Source: Streptomyces sp. LUP30 | GTDB lineage: Bacteria > Actinomycetota > Actinomycetes > Streptomycetales > Streptomycetaceae | DNA: 64,000 nt | NCBI RefSeq assembly: GCF_001746365.1 | Contig: NZ_MJAJ01000018.1 | Coordinates: 62,001-126,000, forward strand | Direction: 5' to 3' | Part shown: one piece after another, positions 1 through 7,634 of the stretch | Layout of the letters: every line of letters starts with the position of its first letter | How positions within the stretch are numbered: position 1 is the first letter of the stretch | The notes under the pieces: generated by a model | What the model saw: only the letters and a program-made list of their open reading frames with translations | Database searches by the model: none | What the model was told of the DNA's origin: nothing | Program-made: the position numbers and the translations under genes

Positions 1-403
1 TGATTCTTTCGTACAGCAGGCCGAGGTAGCCCCAGAAGACGATCTGGACGAGCAGCGGGGTACCCCGGAAGAACCATGTGTAGCCCCAGGAGACCACGCG
101 CAGCACCGGGTTCGCGGAGAGCCGCATCACGGCGAGCGCGACGGCGAGGGCAGTCGCCAGCAGCATCGAGCAGGCGGTGAGGCCCACCGTGAGCAGGACG
201 CCTTGGAGGATCCGCCCGTCGAAGAGGAAGTCGGCGACGGTGGCGTGGTCGATGTTCCGGTTGCTCCACAGGGAGAGCACCCACCCCGCGCACAGGGCGC
301 CCAGAGCGGCTGCGGCGATCCAACGCCCCGGGTGGCTCCGGGGCTCCGCGACCACGTCGTCCGCCCCGGCGGTGGACTTCTTGATCATGTCCGTGGCGGT
401 CAT
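1..403 (-). CDS. Amino-acid ABC transporter permease (N-terminal part, runs off window)
   Basis: Inner-membrane subunit of a polar amino-acid importer (HisM/GlnP type). The visible 134 residues hold a cytoplasmic N-terminus, a first hydrophobic segment (about residues 28-45), a second (about 68-90) and the signature WFFRGTPLLVQI near the cut end, which is typical of this permease family. The ATG at 403-401 overlaps the stop of the upstream binding-protein gene as ATGA, so the two are translationally coupled and share one operon. The rest of the gene lies beyond position 1. The exact substrate cannot be told from this part. Confidence 0.9.
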   Translation of the reverse strand, partial: MTATDMIKKSTAGADDVVAEPRSHPGRWIAAAALGALCAGWVLSLWSNRNIDHATVADFLFDGRILQGVLLTVGLTACSMLLATALAVALAVMRLSANPVLRVVSWGYTWFFRGTPLLVQIVFWGYLGLLYERI

Positions 404-1317
404 CCGGCGTTGATCTCCGCAGCCGTGACGCCGTACGCCGACAGGCCGTACTTCGTCAGGATCCTGCCGTACGTGCCGTCCTTGATGACCGAGGTCAGCG
501 CCGCCTGGAGGGCCAGGACGAGATCGTGGTCCTTGCGGAGAACTCCGATGCCGGTGAAGACCGGCGTGTAGCCGGTGGGGTGGGCCGCGTCGTGGACGAC
601 CTCGAACTGTCTGCCGTCGCCGGCCGTCCGTGCGGTGTACTCGGCGACCGCGGCGTCGAGGACGTCGGCGGTGCCCTTGCCCGCGCGGACGGCGACCAGG
701 GAGTCACCCTCGGTGGGCAGTTCGACCACGGTGATCGGCTTCTTGCCGGTGGCCTCGCAGCTCGGGGCCTGCGCCCTCATGAGGTCGGCCTGCGTGGTGG
801 CCTTGGCGACCGTGACGGACCTGCCACAGAGGTCCAGCACGCCGCGGATCTTCTCGGGGTTGCCCTTCCTGACGACGATGTCCATGCCGGCGTGGAAGTA
901 GTCGACGAAGTACAGGCTCCTCCGCCGTGCCGGGGTGTCGTTCATCCCGTACATGATGATCTGGTGCTTGCCGGACTGGAGCGACGGGATGATGCTGTCG
1001 AACGCCTGGTTGGCGAAGGTGAAGGGGACGCCGAGCTTGGCTCCGAGCGCCTGCCCCAGGTCGTAGTCGAATCCGGTGAACTTCTGCTGCAAGTCGAGCA
1101 TTTCCATGGGCGCGTAGACGCCGCTGGCCACGTTGATCCCGCTCTTGAAGCGTGCGGGCAGCAGCTTCGCGACCGCCGCGTCGGCGGCGACCGGCACGGC
1201 GACCGCCTTGCCTCCGTCCGTCGCTGAGCCGTCGGCCGCGCCCCCGCCGCCACAGGCGGTGAGGAGCACGGCCATGGTCGTCGCGGCAACGGCAGCGACG
1301 AGACGAGTTCGGGCCAT
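400..1317 (-). CDS. Amino-acid ABC transporter substrate-binding lipoprotein
   Basis: Extracytoplasmic solute-binding protein of the SBP_bac_3 family, about 305 residues. The N-terminus is a lipoprotein signal: MARTRL, a hydrophobic stretch, then the lipobox LLTAC followed by a glycine run. The mature part has the usual family features such as GFDYDLGQALGAKLG and a C-terminal LTKYGLSAYG. An in-frame ATG exists 12 bases upstream (1329), but the GGAG at 1323-1326 sits correctly only for the ATG at 1317, so that start is chosen. It is the first gene of the transporter operon and is divergent from the PucR-type regulator, which may control it. The ligand is probably a polar amino acid (inference). 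Confidence 0.9.
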   Translation of the reverse strand: MARTRLVAAVAATTMAVLLTACGGGGAADGSATDGGKAVAVPVAADAAVAKLLPARFKSGINVASGVYAPMEMLDLQQKFTGFDYDLGQALGAKLGVPFTFANQAFDSIIPSLQSGKHQIIMYGMNDTPARRRSLYFVDYFHAGMDIVVRKGNPEKIRGVLDLCGRSVTVAKATTQADLMRAQAPSCEATGKKPITVVELPTEGDSLVAVRAGKGTADVLDAAVAEYTARTAGDGRQFEVVHDAAHPTGYTPVFTGIGVLRKDHDLVLALQAALTSVIKDGTYGRILTKYGLSAYGVTAAEINAG

Positions 1318-1426
1318 GTGCGTCTCCATTCGGTCGGTCGGACGTGTGGTCCGGTGCGGGGTATTGCGGCGATTCTGTATTCCGCCCGCACCAGGGGTCC
1401 TGGTCCGAACGGTCTAGGATCTGGCC

Positions 1427-3016
1427 ATGTCGTTGTCCGATCGGCCAAGCAGCAGGACCTTCACCGTCCGTCACCTCGTCGACGGCATCGGAGCGCCGAT
1501 CCTCAACGCGCTGACCGCGCAGGGCGCGCTGGAACAGCCGGTGCGGGGCACCGTTCTCCACGACCCCGCCGACCCGCTGCCCCCCGGACGTGACCAGGTA
1601 CTGCTGATGCCGGGGCTGCTGGCTGATCAGCCCGCGGCAGCCGAACTCGCACGGGAAGCGGCCCGCCTCGGGTACAGCGCCATGGTCGTCAAGCTGAGGG
1701 GGGCGAAAGGCGCCGGGCTGGTCACCGAGGCGGAGGGGAGCGGCCTCCCCCTGCTGGCGGCGGCGGACGAGGTCTCCTGGCGCCACCTCGACGCGTTGCT
1801 GCTGTCCGTCCTGGGGTCGCAAGGCGTCGGCGGCGGGTCGGCGGCGGACAGCGGCGACGGCCTTTTCGCGCTGGCGAACGCAGTCAGCGCCGTCATCGGC
1901 GGGTCCGTGGCGATCGAGGACCTGGACCGACGGGTGATGGCCTACTCGTCATCTCCCGATCAGCGCATCGACTCCCTGCGTCGCGAAGGAATTCTCAGCC
2001 GCCGAGTCCCGGAGATCGACCACAACCTGGAGCGCTATCGCGTCCTGCTCGGCTCCGAAGGCGTGGTCCGCTTCCCCGAGGCCCTCGGCGCCCTGCCACG
2101 AGCAGCCATCACCATCAGGGCCGGCACCCAGCCTCTCGGCACGATCTGGGCGATCGAAAGCCCCGACGGCATCGGCGCCGACGGAGAACGAGCTCTGATC
2201 GACTGCGCACGACTGGCCGCACTGCACATCCTCCGCGATCGCAACGCGAGCGAACTCGAACTCCAAAAGCGCGAGAGCGCGCTCCTGGGCGCGTTGGAGG
2301 GCCTGTGGCCCACCCACGAGACCAGCTTCCGTCTGTCCATCCCGCCAGGAGCCGAACTCGGCCTTCTCGGATTCGCGGCCTCCGCCGACGCCAGGGGTCT
2401 CCTCGCCCTGACAGCCCACCTGGGGCACGCCCTGACCCGCTACGTCGTGCCCGTCCGCCCCGACGCGAGCATCGCCACGACATCCCGCGCCGTCTACGTC
2501 CTGCTGCCCGGCGGCGGCTCCGCGGCCGCGACCCGCCTCGCCAAAGGCGCGCTCACCTCGATCCGCGGCTCGTTCGGCGACTTCGTACGCGCGGCGATCG
2601 CCCCCGCCGACACGGATCCGGCACGTCTGCCCGCGATGCGCCGCGAGACGGACGACATTCTCCGGGTGACCGTCGCCCACCCGGACGCACCGCCCGTCGC
2701 CACCCTCGACGACGTGCGCGCACGGCTCCTGCTGGCCCGCGTCGGCGACGAACTCGGCCACGAACCACGCCTGAGACACCCCGGTGTCGCCGCGATGGTC
2801 GCTCATGACACCGAGAACGGAACGGACTTCGTCGCCTCGCTCCTCGCCTGGTTGGAAGCGGTGGGCAACGTCGCCGAGGCCGCAGCGCGCCTGGGCGTGC
2901 ACACGAACACCCTCCGCTACCGCCTGCGACGCACGGCCGAACTCTTCGGCCTGCCCCTGGAACAGCCCGACGACCGACTCGCGGTATGGCTCCAACTGCG
3001 CCTCCTCCAGCGCTGA
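1427..3016 (+). CDS. PucR/CdaR-type transcriptional regulator
   Basis: A 529-residue DNA-binding regulator. The C-terminus (about residues 475-525) contains the PucR-type helix-turn-helix: NVAEAAARLGVHTNTLRYRL followed by the conserved tail running to WLQLRLL. The middle part matches the GGDEF-like region common in this family, and residues 130-250 look GAF-like. AGGA at 1416-1419 lies about 7 bases before the ATG. The gene is divergent from the amino-acid transporter with roughly 100 bases between them, so it may regulate that operon (inference). Length is normal for the family. Confidence 0.87.
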   Translation: MSLSDRPSSRTFTVRHLVDGIGAPILNALTAQGALEQPVRGTVLHDPADPLPPGRDQVLLMPGLLADQPAAAELAREAARLGYSAMVVKLRGAKGAGLVTEAEGSGLPLLAAADEVSWRHLDALLLSVLGSQGVGGGSAADSGDGLFALANAVSAVIGGSVAIEDLDRRVMAYSSSPDQRIDSLRREGILSRRVPEIDHNLERYRVLLGSEGVVRFPEALGALPRAAITIRAGTQPLGTIWAIESPDGIGADGERALIDCARLAALHILRDRNASELELQKRESALLGALEGLWPTHETSFRLSIPPGAELGLLGFAASADARGLLALTAHLGHALTRYVVPVRPDASIATTSRAVYVLLPGGGSAAATRLAKGALTSIRGSFGDFVRAAIAPADTDPARLPAMRRETDDILRVTVAHPDAPPVATLDDVRARLLLARVGDELGHEPRLRHPGVAAMVAHDTENGTDFVASLLAWLEAVGNVAEAAARLGVHTNTLRYRLRRTAELFGLPLEQPDDRLAVWLQLRLLQR

Positions 3017-3860
3017 GCCGACCACCGAAAGCCATGGGGCTGGTGCCCGCGGCAGGATCGCAAGCCGGACACCCTCCGCCCGGTCGACCGGGTCAGCCAT
3101 CGTGTGCGGGCTGCCGCTGACGGGAGGGGGGATGCGGTCGCTGCGGCGCGGTCAGTCGGTGGGTGTCGCCAGTCGGCCGATCGCTCCCGCAGGCCTGCGG
3201 TGGCGGTGACGGTGGCGATAAGGCCGCAGCCGGCGAACTGCTGGTCGGGGTACCCCTGGACGCGGGCCGGCGACTCGACGAACATGCGCGGGTCGAAACC
3301 GTCGTCGTTCTGTATGCCTGGCCGGCTCCATCGGGCGACCGCGGGTGAATCCGGCCTTGAAGAGGCCGTCGACACCGACGAGGTCGCGGACCACGGCCCG
3401 GCCGCCCAGAGCGAAGTCTTCCCCGGCGGCGACGTCGGCGGAGTGCAGGACCAGGCCCAACTGAGAGTGCACGGGCGGGTGGCTGAGAAGCCGAGAAACT
3501 CGGCGAAGAGTCCCACCCTGTTCTGGATGCCGCCGGCCGGGTCGGTGACGTTCAGTCGAGTGTGTGCGTGCTTCCGGGTTCTGCTGGGCCAGTTCCACGG
3601 CGAAGCCTGCGGCTTCGCCGGCGCCGATGATGCGCCCGGCGGCTGCGGGCATCTCGGTGGTGGCCGCTTGACCGGGGCGAAAGGCCGACGTCGTCAATGA
3701 CCCGGTTGACGACATAGAGGATTTCCTCCGCCCGGTGCCGCAAAATCACATGACGAAGCCCTGCTGGATCGGGTCTTCACGGCCAAGTGGGCCGTGTGCG
3801 TTTCGGCATGGACAAGAACGCCCCGGACGTGCATTTCCCCTGGCCAGGGCCCAAGCGTCC
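3017..3860. other. Non-coding or decayed stretch
   Basis: No reading frame here has a good start plus a recognisable family. On the minus strand, pieces in two frames (about 3400-3715) read like a decayed coding region; one contains GAGEAAGFAVELAQQNPEAR, which weakly recalls a methyltransferase SAM-binding loop, but the frame breaks repeatedly. It may be a pseudogene remnant next to the integration site; I cannot name it. Confidence 0.4.
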
Positions 3861-3909
3861 GGTGCCCTTGCCAGGATGCGAACCTGCACACACGGCTCCG
3901 GAGGCCGTT
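3861..3909 (-). repeat. tRNA-Arg(CCG) 3'-half copy, candidate attachment site (left end)
   Basis: This segment matches 49811-49859, the anticodon-loop-to-3'-end part of the intact tRNA-Arg gene, at 44 of 49 positions. Mismatches fall at offsets 8, 9, 11, 18 and 28. The match ends inside the anticodon loop, the usual crossover region for tRNA-targeting tyrosine integrases. The 5' half of the tRNA is absent, so this is not a working tRNA. Orientation is the same as the intact gene (direct repeat), and the intact gene's 3' end faces this copy, which is the geometry left by integration into a tRNA 3' end. Confidence 0.75.
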
Positions 3910-3956
3910 TCGGGTCCATGAATAACAGCTGTTCATGGCCTCACGGAGGCTCGATT

Positions 3957-4136
3957 ATGCCTATCCGGTCCACAGATGGTCCACGGCCCGTCGACGTCTT
4001 GTATGAAGGCTGCTGTACCTTCTGCGGCGCAGCAGTTACGGTCTGGGTGACCGTGGAGACTGTGGTGGCGTTGGGCTTCTTCTTCGTTTCGCCGGTCAGG
4101 GCGTCAGCTCACGTTCCGCTGAACAGCGGAGGTTAG
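3957..4136 (+). CDS. Small hypothetical protein with CxxC motif, just inside the left attachment site
   Basis: A 59-residue product. The ATG has a full GGAGG at 3945-3949, seven bases upstream, which is why I accept it despite its size. The sequence has a cysteine cluster (EGCCTFCGAA), a valine-rich hydrophobic middle and a polar tail ending LNSGG. No family recognised. It sits between the tRNA-Arg fragment and the GmrSD-like gene, facing the latter, a common position for small accessory genes at element ends. It could also be a chance frame. Confidence 0.45.
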   Translation: MPIRSTDGPRPVDVLYEGCCTFCGAAVTVWVTVETVVALGFFFVSPVRASAHVPLNSGG

Positions 4137-4191
4137 TAGCGGCTATTGCGCGTGGCAGGATGATCAACCCGCCACGTGCTCATCGCCACCT

Positions 4192-6042
4192 TCACTTGTC
4201 GCCGCGGTCGGCAGAAACCGGAGCGGCGAGTAGGCCATCAGCGTGCGGCCAAATGTTCAAAGACAGTGAGCCAAGGTAGGAGCCACGTGCGTGGATCCGG
4301 TGCTCGTCCCAGGTGGCAGCCCAGTCGCTGAAGTCGGTGTTCGGTGGTGCGCTGAGCAGGGTGCCGTGGGTGAGACGCAGCAGGCTGTGCTTGCTGAGCC
4401 ATTGCCGCTTGTCTTCCCAGGCCATGTTTCCCAAGGTGGGGTTCAGGCGGGCAGTGACCAGGGTCAGGTTGCCGAGGGTGTGGACCAGTTCGTCGCGGTC
4501 GGAGCCTTCGGATGGATCGTTTTCGAGGGGCGGCCAGTTGTCGCGCCAGCTCTGCGGCATGACGTGTTCGATGGTCAACTTCGCGCCCGCCTGCTCGCCG
4601 AGCGGGACGACGAGCTGTTCGGTGTGGTCGGTGCGGAGTTCGTCCTCCAGCGCTTCCAGGAGGATGCGTACGCCGCGGCGGTACAGGCGGGTGTAGATGG
4701 GGTCCTGTTCCAACGAAGCGCGGAACTCATGGTCGCTCGGCCAATGACGGTGGGCTCCCTGCATTGCCGAGAGGGCCTTGATGACGGCCTCGTCCGCGCG
4801 GTCGGGCTGCCGGGCTGCAGCGGCGACCAGGTCACGGAAAACGTTGTTGTGGTCGCGGTTGCTGAGATTGAGCAGCGCCCGGCGAACGAGGTAGCTGTCG
4901 ATGGCGCGGATCGCCCGTCGACGGCGCTCCGGGGGCAGCACGGACTCGTCCAGGCCGTACAGGAGAAGAAGCAGGGGCATCGGAGTGGAGGTCTGAAGGA
5001 CTTTCATCCGGTAGAGGAACCGGCCCTCGACGCCGTGCTGCGGGTAATCGTCGATCAGGTCGTAGATCTCGGCGTATCGCGCCAGTTCGGCGAAGACCTC
5101 CTCCGTAGGGACGGCAGCCGAGAGCAGCCAGCGCTCGAACTCCTTGAACAGGGCGGAGGCGGTGAACTCCCGCTGTGTTCGCATCGTGAGCCAGTACGTC
5201 AGGAACACGTCGAGGCGGCTTCGCGTGATGCGGCCAGTCGTCTGTTCCGTGCGCCATTCGTCCTGGTCGAAGGGAGCCCAGTACGTTTTGTAGAGCCGGT
5301 CGATGTCCGCGCCGGCGCGTTCCGCGTCACGGAACAGTAGGTTCTTGATCAGATCCGCGTGCTCCAGCGGTGTACCGCGGCTGTTCAGCGTCTCGAAGAC
5401 GACCTGAGCGTCGTCGTGCTTTTCCAGATCGATGATGACCAGGCGCAACTGTTCCCGCAGGGTCTGCACCAGCGTCCCTAGCCGCTCCTCCGGTTCGGCG
5501 GCTTCTGCCAGCCAAGCGTCGATCTCCTGCTTGAAGTAGGTGATGGCTTCGGCGAACCGTCCTGCCCCGCCCTGACCGCGCATGACGGTGCGGAACTCGT
5601 CCCGGTCCGCGTTGGTCGGCCACACCTTGTAGAGGTGATCGGGGTGCTGGACGCGGTCGAACAGGTCCTCGTCGTTCTCCAGGAACTTGCTCAGCAGCCG
5701 CACGGACCGCTCATGGTTGAGAGCCGCTGCGGACAGGCGGGCCGCGAACAGGAACAACTGCAGAGTTGTGAGACGCTGCTGGCCGTCAATGACCTGCCGC
5801 GTCTCCAGACTTGACGAAAGGTACGGCGTCTCGTCGAAGACAACGGCGCCGAGAAAGTGCGGAGCCACCGTATCGCCGGTCAGGGCCGCCTGCTCTGCCC
5901 GCTCGACGGTGCGGCGAATGTCCTCCCACAGAGCTGACCAGTTGTCGTCCCGGTTCCACACGTACGGCCTCTGGAACAGCGGCACCGTGTAACGGATGTC
6001 CCTGCCGAAGATCCGACGCAGGTCGACTGTGTCTGCTCTCAT
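4192..6042 (-). CDS. GmrSD-like type IV restriction protein (DUF262-DUF1524 fusion)
   Basis: A 616-residue protein with both halves of a GmrSD system. The N-terminal DUF262 (ParB-like, NTP-sensing) part shows PLFQRPYVW (about residue 27), VIDGQQRLTTL (about 85) and FETLNSRGTPLEHADLIKNLL (about 215). The C-terminal DUF1524 part is an HNH-type nuclease with TIEHVMPQSW (about 490) and LGNLTLVTARLN about 35 residues later. Family members restrict modified, for example glucosylated, phage DNA. The ATG at 6042 is chosen because the DUF262 core begins immediately after it; the frame stays open upstream, but that part is unlike the family. It is divergent from the kinase gene and faces the small gene at the element end. 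Confidence 0.88.
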   Translation of the reverse strand: MRADTVDLRRIFGRDIRYTVPLFQRPYVWNRDDNWSALWEDIRRTVERAEQAALTGDTVAPHFLGAVVFDETPYLSSSLETRQVIDGQQRLTTLQLFLFAARLSAAALNHERSVRLLSKFLENDEDLFDRVQHPDHLYKVWPTNADRDEFRTVMRGQGGAGRFAEAITYFKQEIDAWLAEAAEPEERLGTLVQTLREQLRLVIIDLEKHDDAQVVFETLNSRGTPLEHADLIKNLLFRDAERAGADIDRLYKTYWAPFDQDEWRTEQTTGRITRSRLDVFLTYWLTMRTQREFTASALFKEFERWLLSAAVPTEEVFAELARYAEIYDLIDDYPQHGVEGRFLYRMKVLQTSTPMPLLLLLYGLDESVLPPERRRRAIRAIDSYLVRRALLNLSNRDHNNVFRDLVAAAARQPDRADEAVIKALSAMQGAHRHWPSDHEFRASLEQDPIYTRLYRRGVRILLEALEDELRTDHTEQLVVPLGEQAGAKLTIEHVMPQSWRDNWPPLENDPSEGSDRDELVHTLGNLTLVTARLNPTLGNMAWEDKRQWLSKHSLLRLTHGTLLSAPPNTDFSDWAATWDEHRIHARGSYLGSLSLNIWPHADGLLAAPVSADRGDK

Positions 6043-6302
6043 GGATCGAGATCCCCTCTTCGCTCTGCGGTTAACACCGTAGCGATCACCACTACAGTCG
6101 GCTGGCCTGATCCAGGAAATTCGTTGGCAAGACAGCAGAGGGCACAAGCGGACAACGGCGTTCCGCCGAGTCCCCTGTCGGGGGGGGGCTTGGTCACGTA
6201 AGCAGCGCAGGGAAACCCCAGGCCTTGCATACACTGATTCCGGTCCAGCTCGGCTCTCGTCCGCAGCGGCGCGTACAGGCCACAAGAGGGAGGCACAGCA
6301 TT

Positions 6303-7505
6303 GTGGAACCACTGAGGGACGAGGACCCGAAGGAGATCGGGGGCTTCGCCCTCGTCTGCCGGATCGGGGCCGGCGGCATGGGGCAGGTTTTCCTCGGTGA
6401 GTCCGCGGCCGGCCACCAGGCCGCCGTGAAGGTCATCAAGCCTTCCGTCCTCGACGAGGACACCCGCGCGCGTTTCCTGTCCGAAGTGGACAGCCTGCGC
6501 ACGGTGTACGGGCCGTTCGTCGCGGCCTTCGTGGGAGCCGATGCGGACGCTGATCAGCCTTGGCTCGCCGTGGAGTACGTCCCCGGACCGGATCTGCGCA
6601 CCTTCGTCACCGAGCACGGCCCCCTCCCGCTCGCCGAGACCGCCAGCCTCGGAGCGCTGCTGGCGGAGGGCCTCGGCACCGTGCACGACGCGGGGCTGCT
6701 CCACCGTGACCTCAAGCCGCAGAACATCCTGCTGTCCCGGTACGGCCCCAAGGTGATCGACTTCGGTCTCGCCGTGCTCGCCGAGCGCCGCACCACCCTG
6801 ACGGCGACCGGCTTCGTCGTCGGCAGCGTGCTGTGCATGCCGCCGGAGCAGGCCCGGGGCGAGCACCAGCTGGACCGGTCCGCCGACGTCTACGCGCTGG
6901 GCGCGGTGCTGCTGTTCGCCGCGACCGGACACTACCCGTACGAGGGACCCACCTGGCAGGCCGTTGCTCTGAAGATCGAGGACCCGGCGACTCCTCCCGA
7001 CCTGACGGACTTGCCACCGGAGCTCGGGCCCCTGGTCACAGACATGCTCGCGCCGGACCCCGGCGCCCGGCCCGCTCTGCCCGAGGTCATCAAGCGCCTC
7101 GTACGGGCCATCCACGACCAGGGCTTGACCGCTCTCCAGGCCAAGTACCGCCTCACCGACCTCACGCCCGAGATCGTCGTGCCACAGCTCCCCGCGCCGG
7201 CCCCCGGGCCCGCACCGGGGGCCGACGCCCCCACCTACACGCCCACCGCCGTCGACCCGGCGGCGGTGGAGGACGACGAGCAGGCGGTCACGGCGGTACC
7301 GGCCGGGGCGGGGCAGCCCGCCGACATCGACGACGAACCCGGCGGGGAATCCGGGAGCGCTGGCCCCTCCGTCCCCGGGGAGACCGTCCTCGGGCAGGAC
7401 GGGAGCTCGTCCCGAAGCCGTGGGAGCACTGGCGTCCGACTCTCGACCCCCCTCCAGATCGCTGAGCGGATCCGCGCAGGGTACGCGCGGGAGGCGCGCT
7501 TCTGA
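6303..7505 (+). CDS. Cytosolic Ser/Thr protein kinase
   Basis: A 400-residue Hanks-type kinase. Motifs: glycine loop GAGGMGQVFLG (about residue 20), catalytic lysine in AAVKVI (about 41), HRDLKPQN (about 134), DFG in VIDFGLA (about 152), then MPPEQARGE. The catalytic domain is followed by a Pro/Ala- and acid-rich tail with no membrane segment, unlike PknB-type receptors. The start is GTG 6303, preceded by GAGGGAGG at 6286-6293. It lies 129 bases upstream of the SNF2 helicase gene on the same strand, so it may be the first gene of the defence block and act as a switch for it (inference). Confidence 0.87.
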   Translation: MEPLRDEDPKEIGGFALVCRIGAGGMGQVFLGESAAGHQAAVKVIKPSVLDEDTRARFLSEVDSLRTVYGPFVAAFVGADADADQPWLAVEYVPGPDLRTFVTEHGPLPLAETASLGALLAEGLGTVHDAGLLHRDLKPQNILLSRYGPKVIDFGLAVLAERRTTLTATGFVVGSVLCMPPEQARGEHQLDRSADVYALGAVLLFAATGHYPYEGPTWQAVALKIEDPATPPDLTDLPPELGPLVTDMLAPDPGARPALPEVIKRLVRAIHDQGLTALQAKYRLTDLTPEIVVPQLPAPAPGPAPGADAPTYTPTAVDPAAVEDDEQAVTAVPAGAGQPADIDDEPGGESGSAGPSVPGETVLGQDGSSSRSRGSTGVRLSTPLQIAERIRAGYAREARF

Positions 7506-7634
7506 GCCGCGCCGGTTCGCGTCGCCGATGCCCGTACGAGCCCTTCCTCCACCGTGACAGACTTGCGGTCGCAGGACTGCTGGACAGCAGGACCACGGGA
7601 TTGCAGTTGGAACGGGAAGGCGAAGGGGCCGCGG

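Noticed and set aside
3861..3909. A second functional tRNA-Arg
   Set aside because: Only the 3' half is present, with changes in the acceptor and T-arm bases; no D arm or 5' acceptor strand is nearby.
4291..5340. Plus-strand open frame opposite the GmrSD gene
   Set aside because: Antisense shadow without ribosome site or recognisable family.
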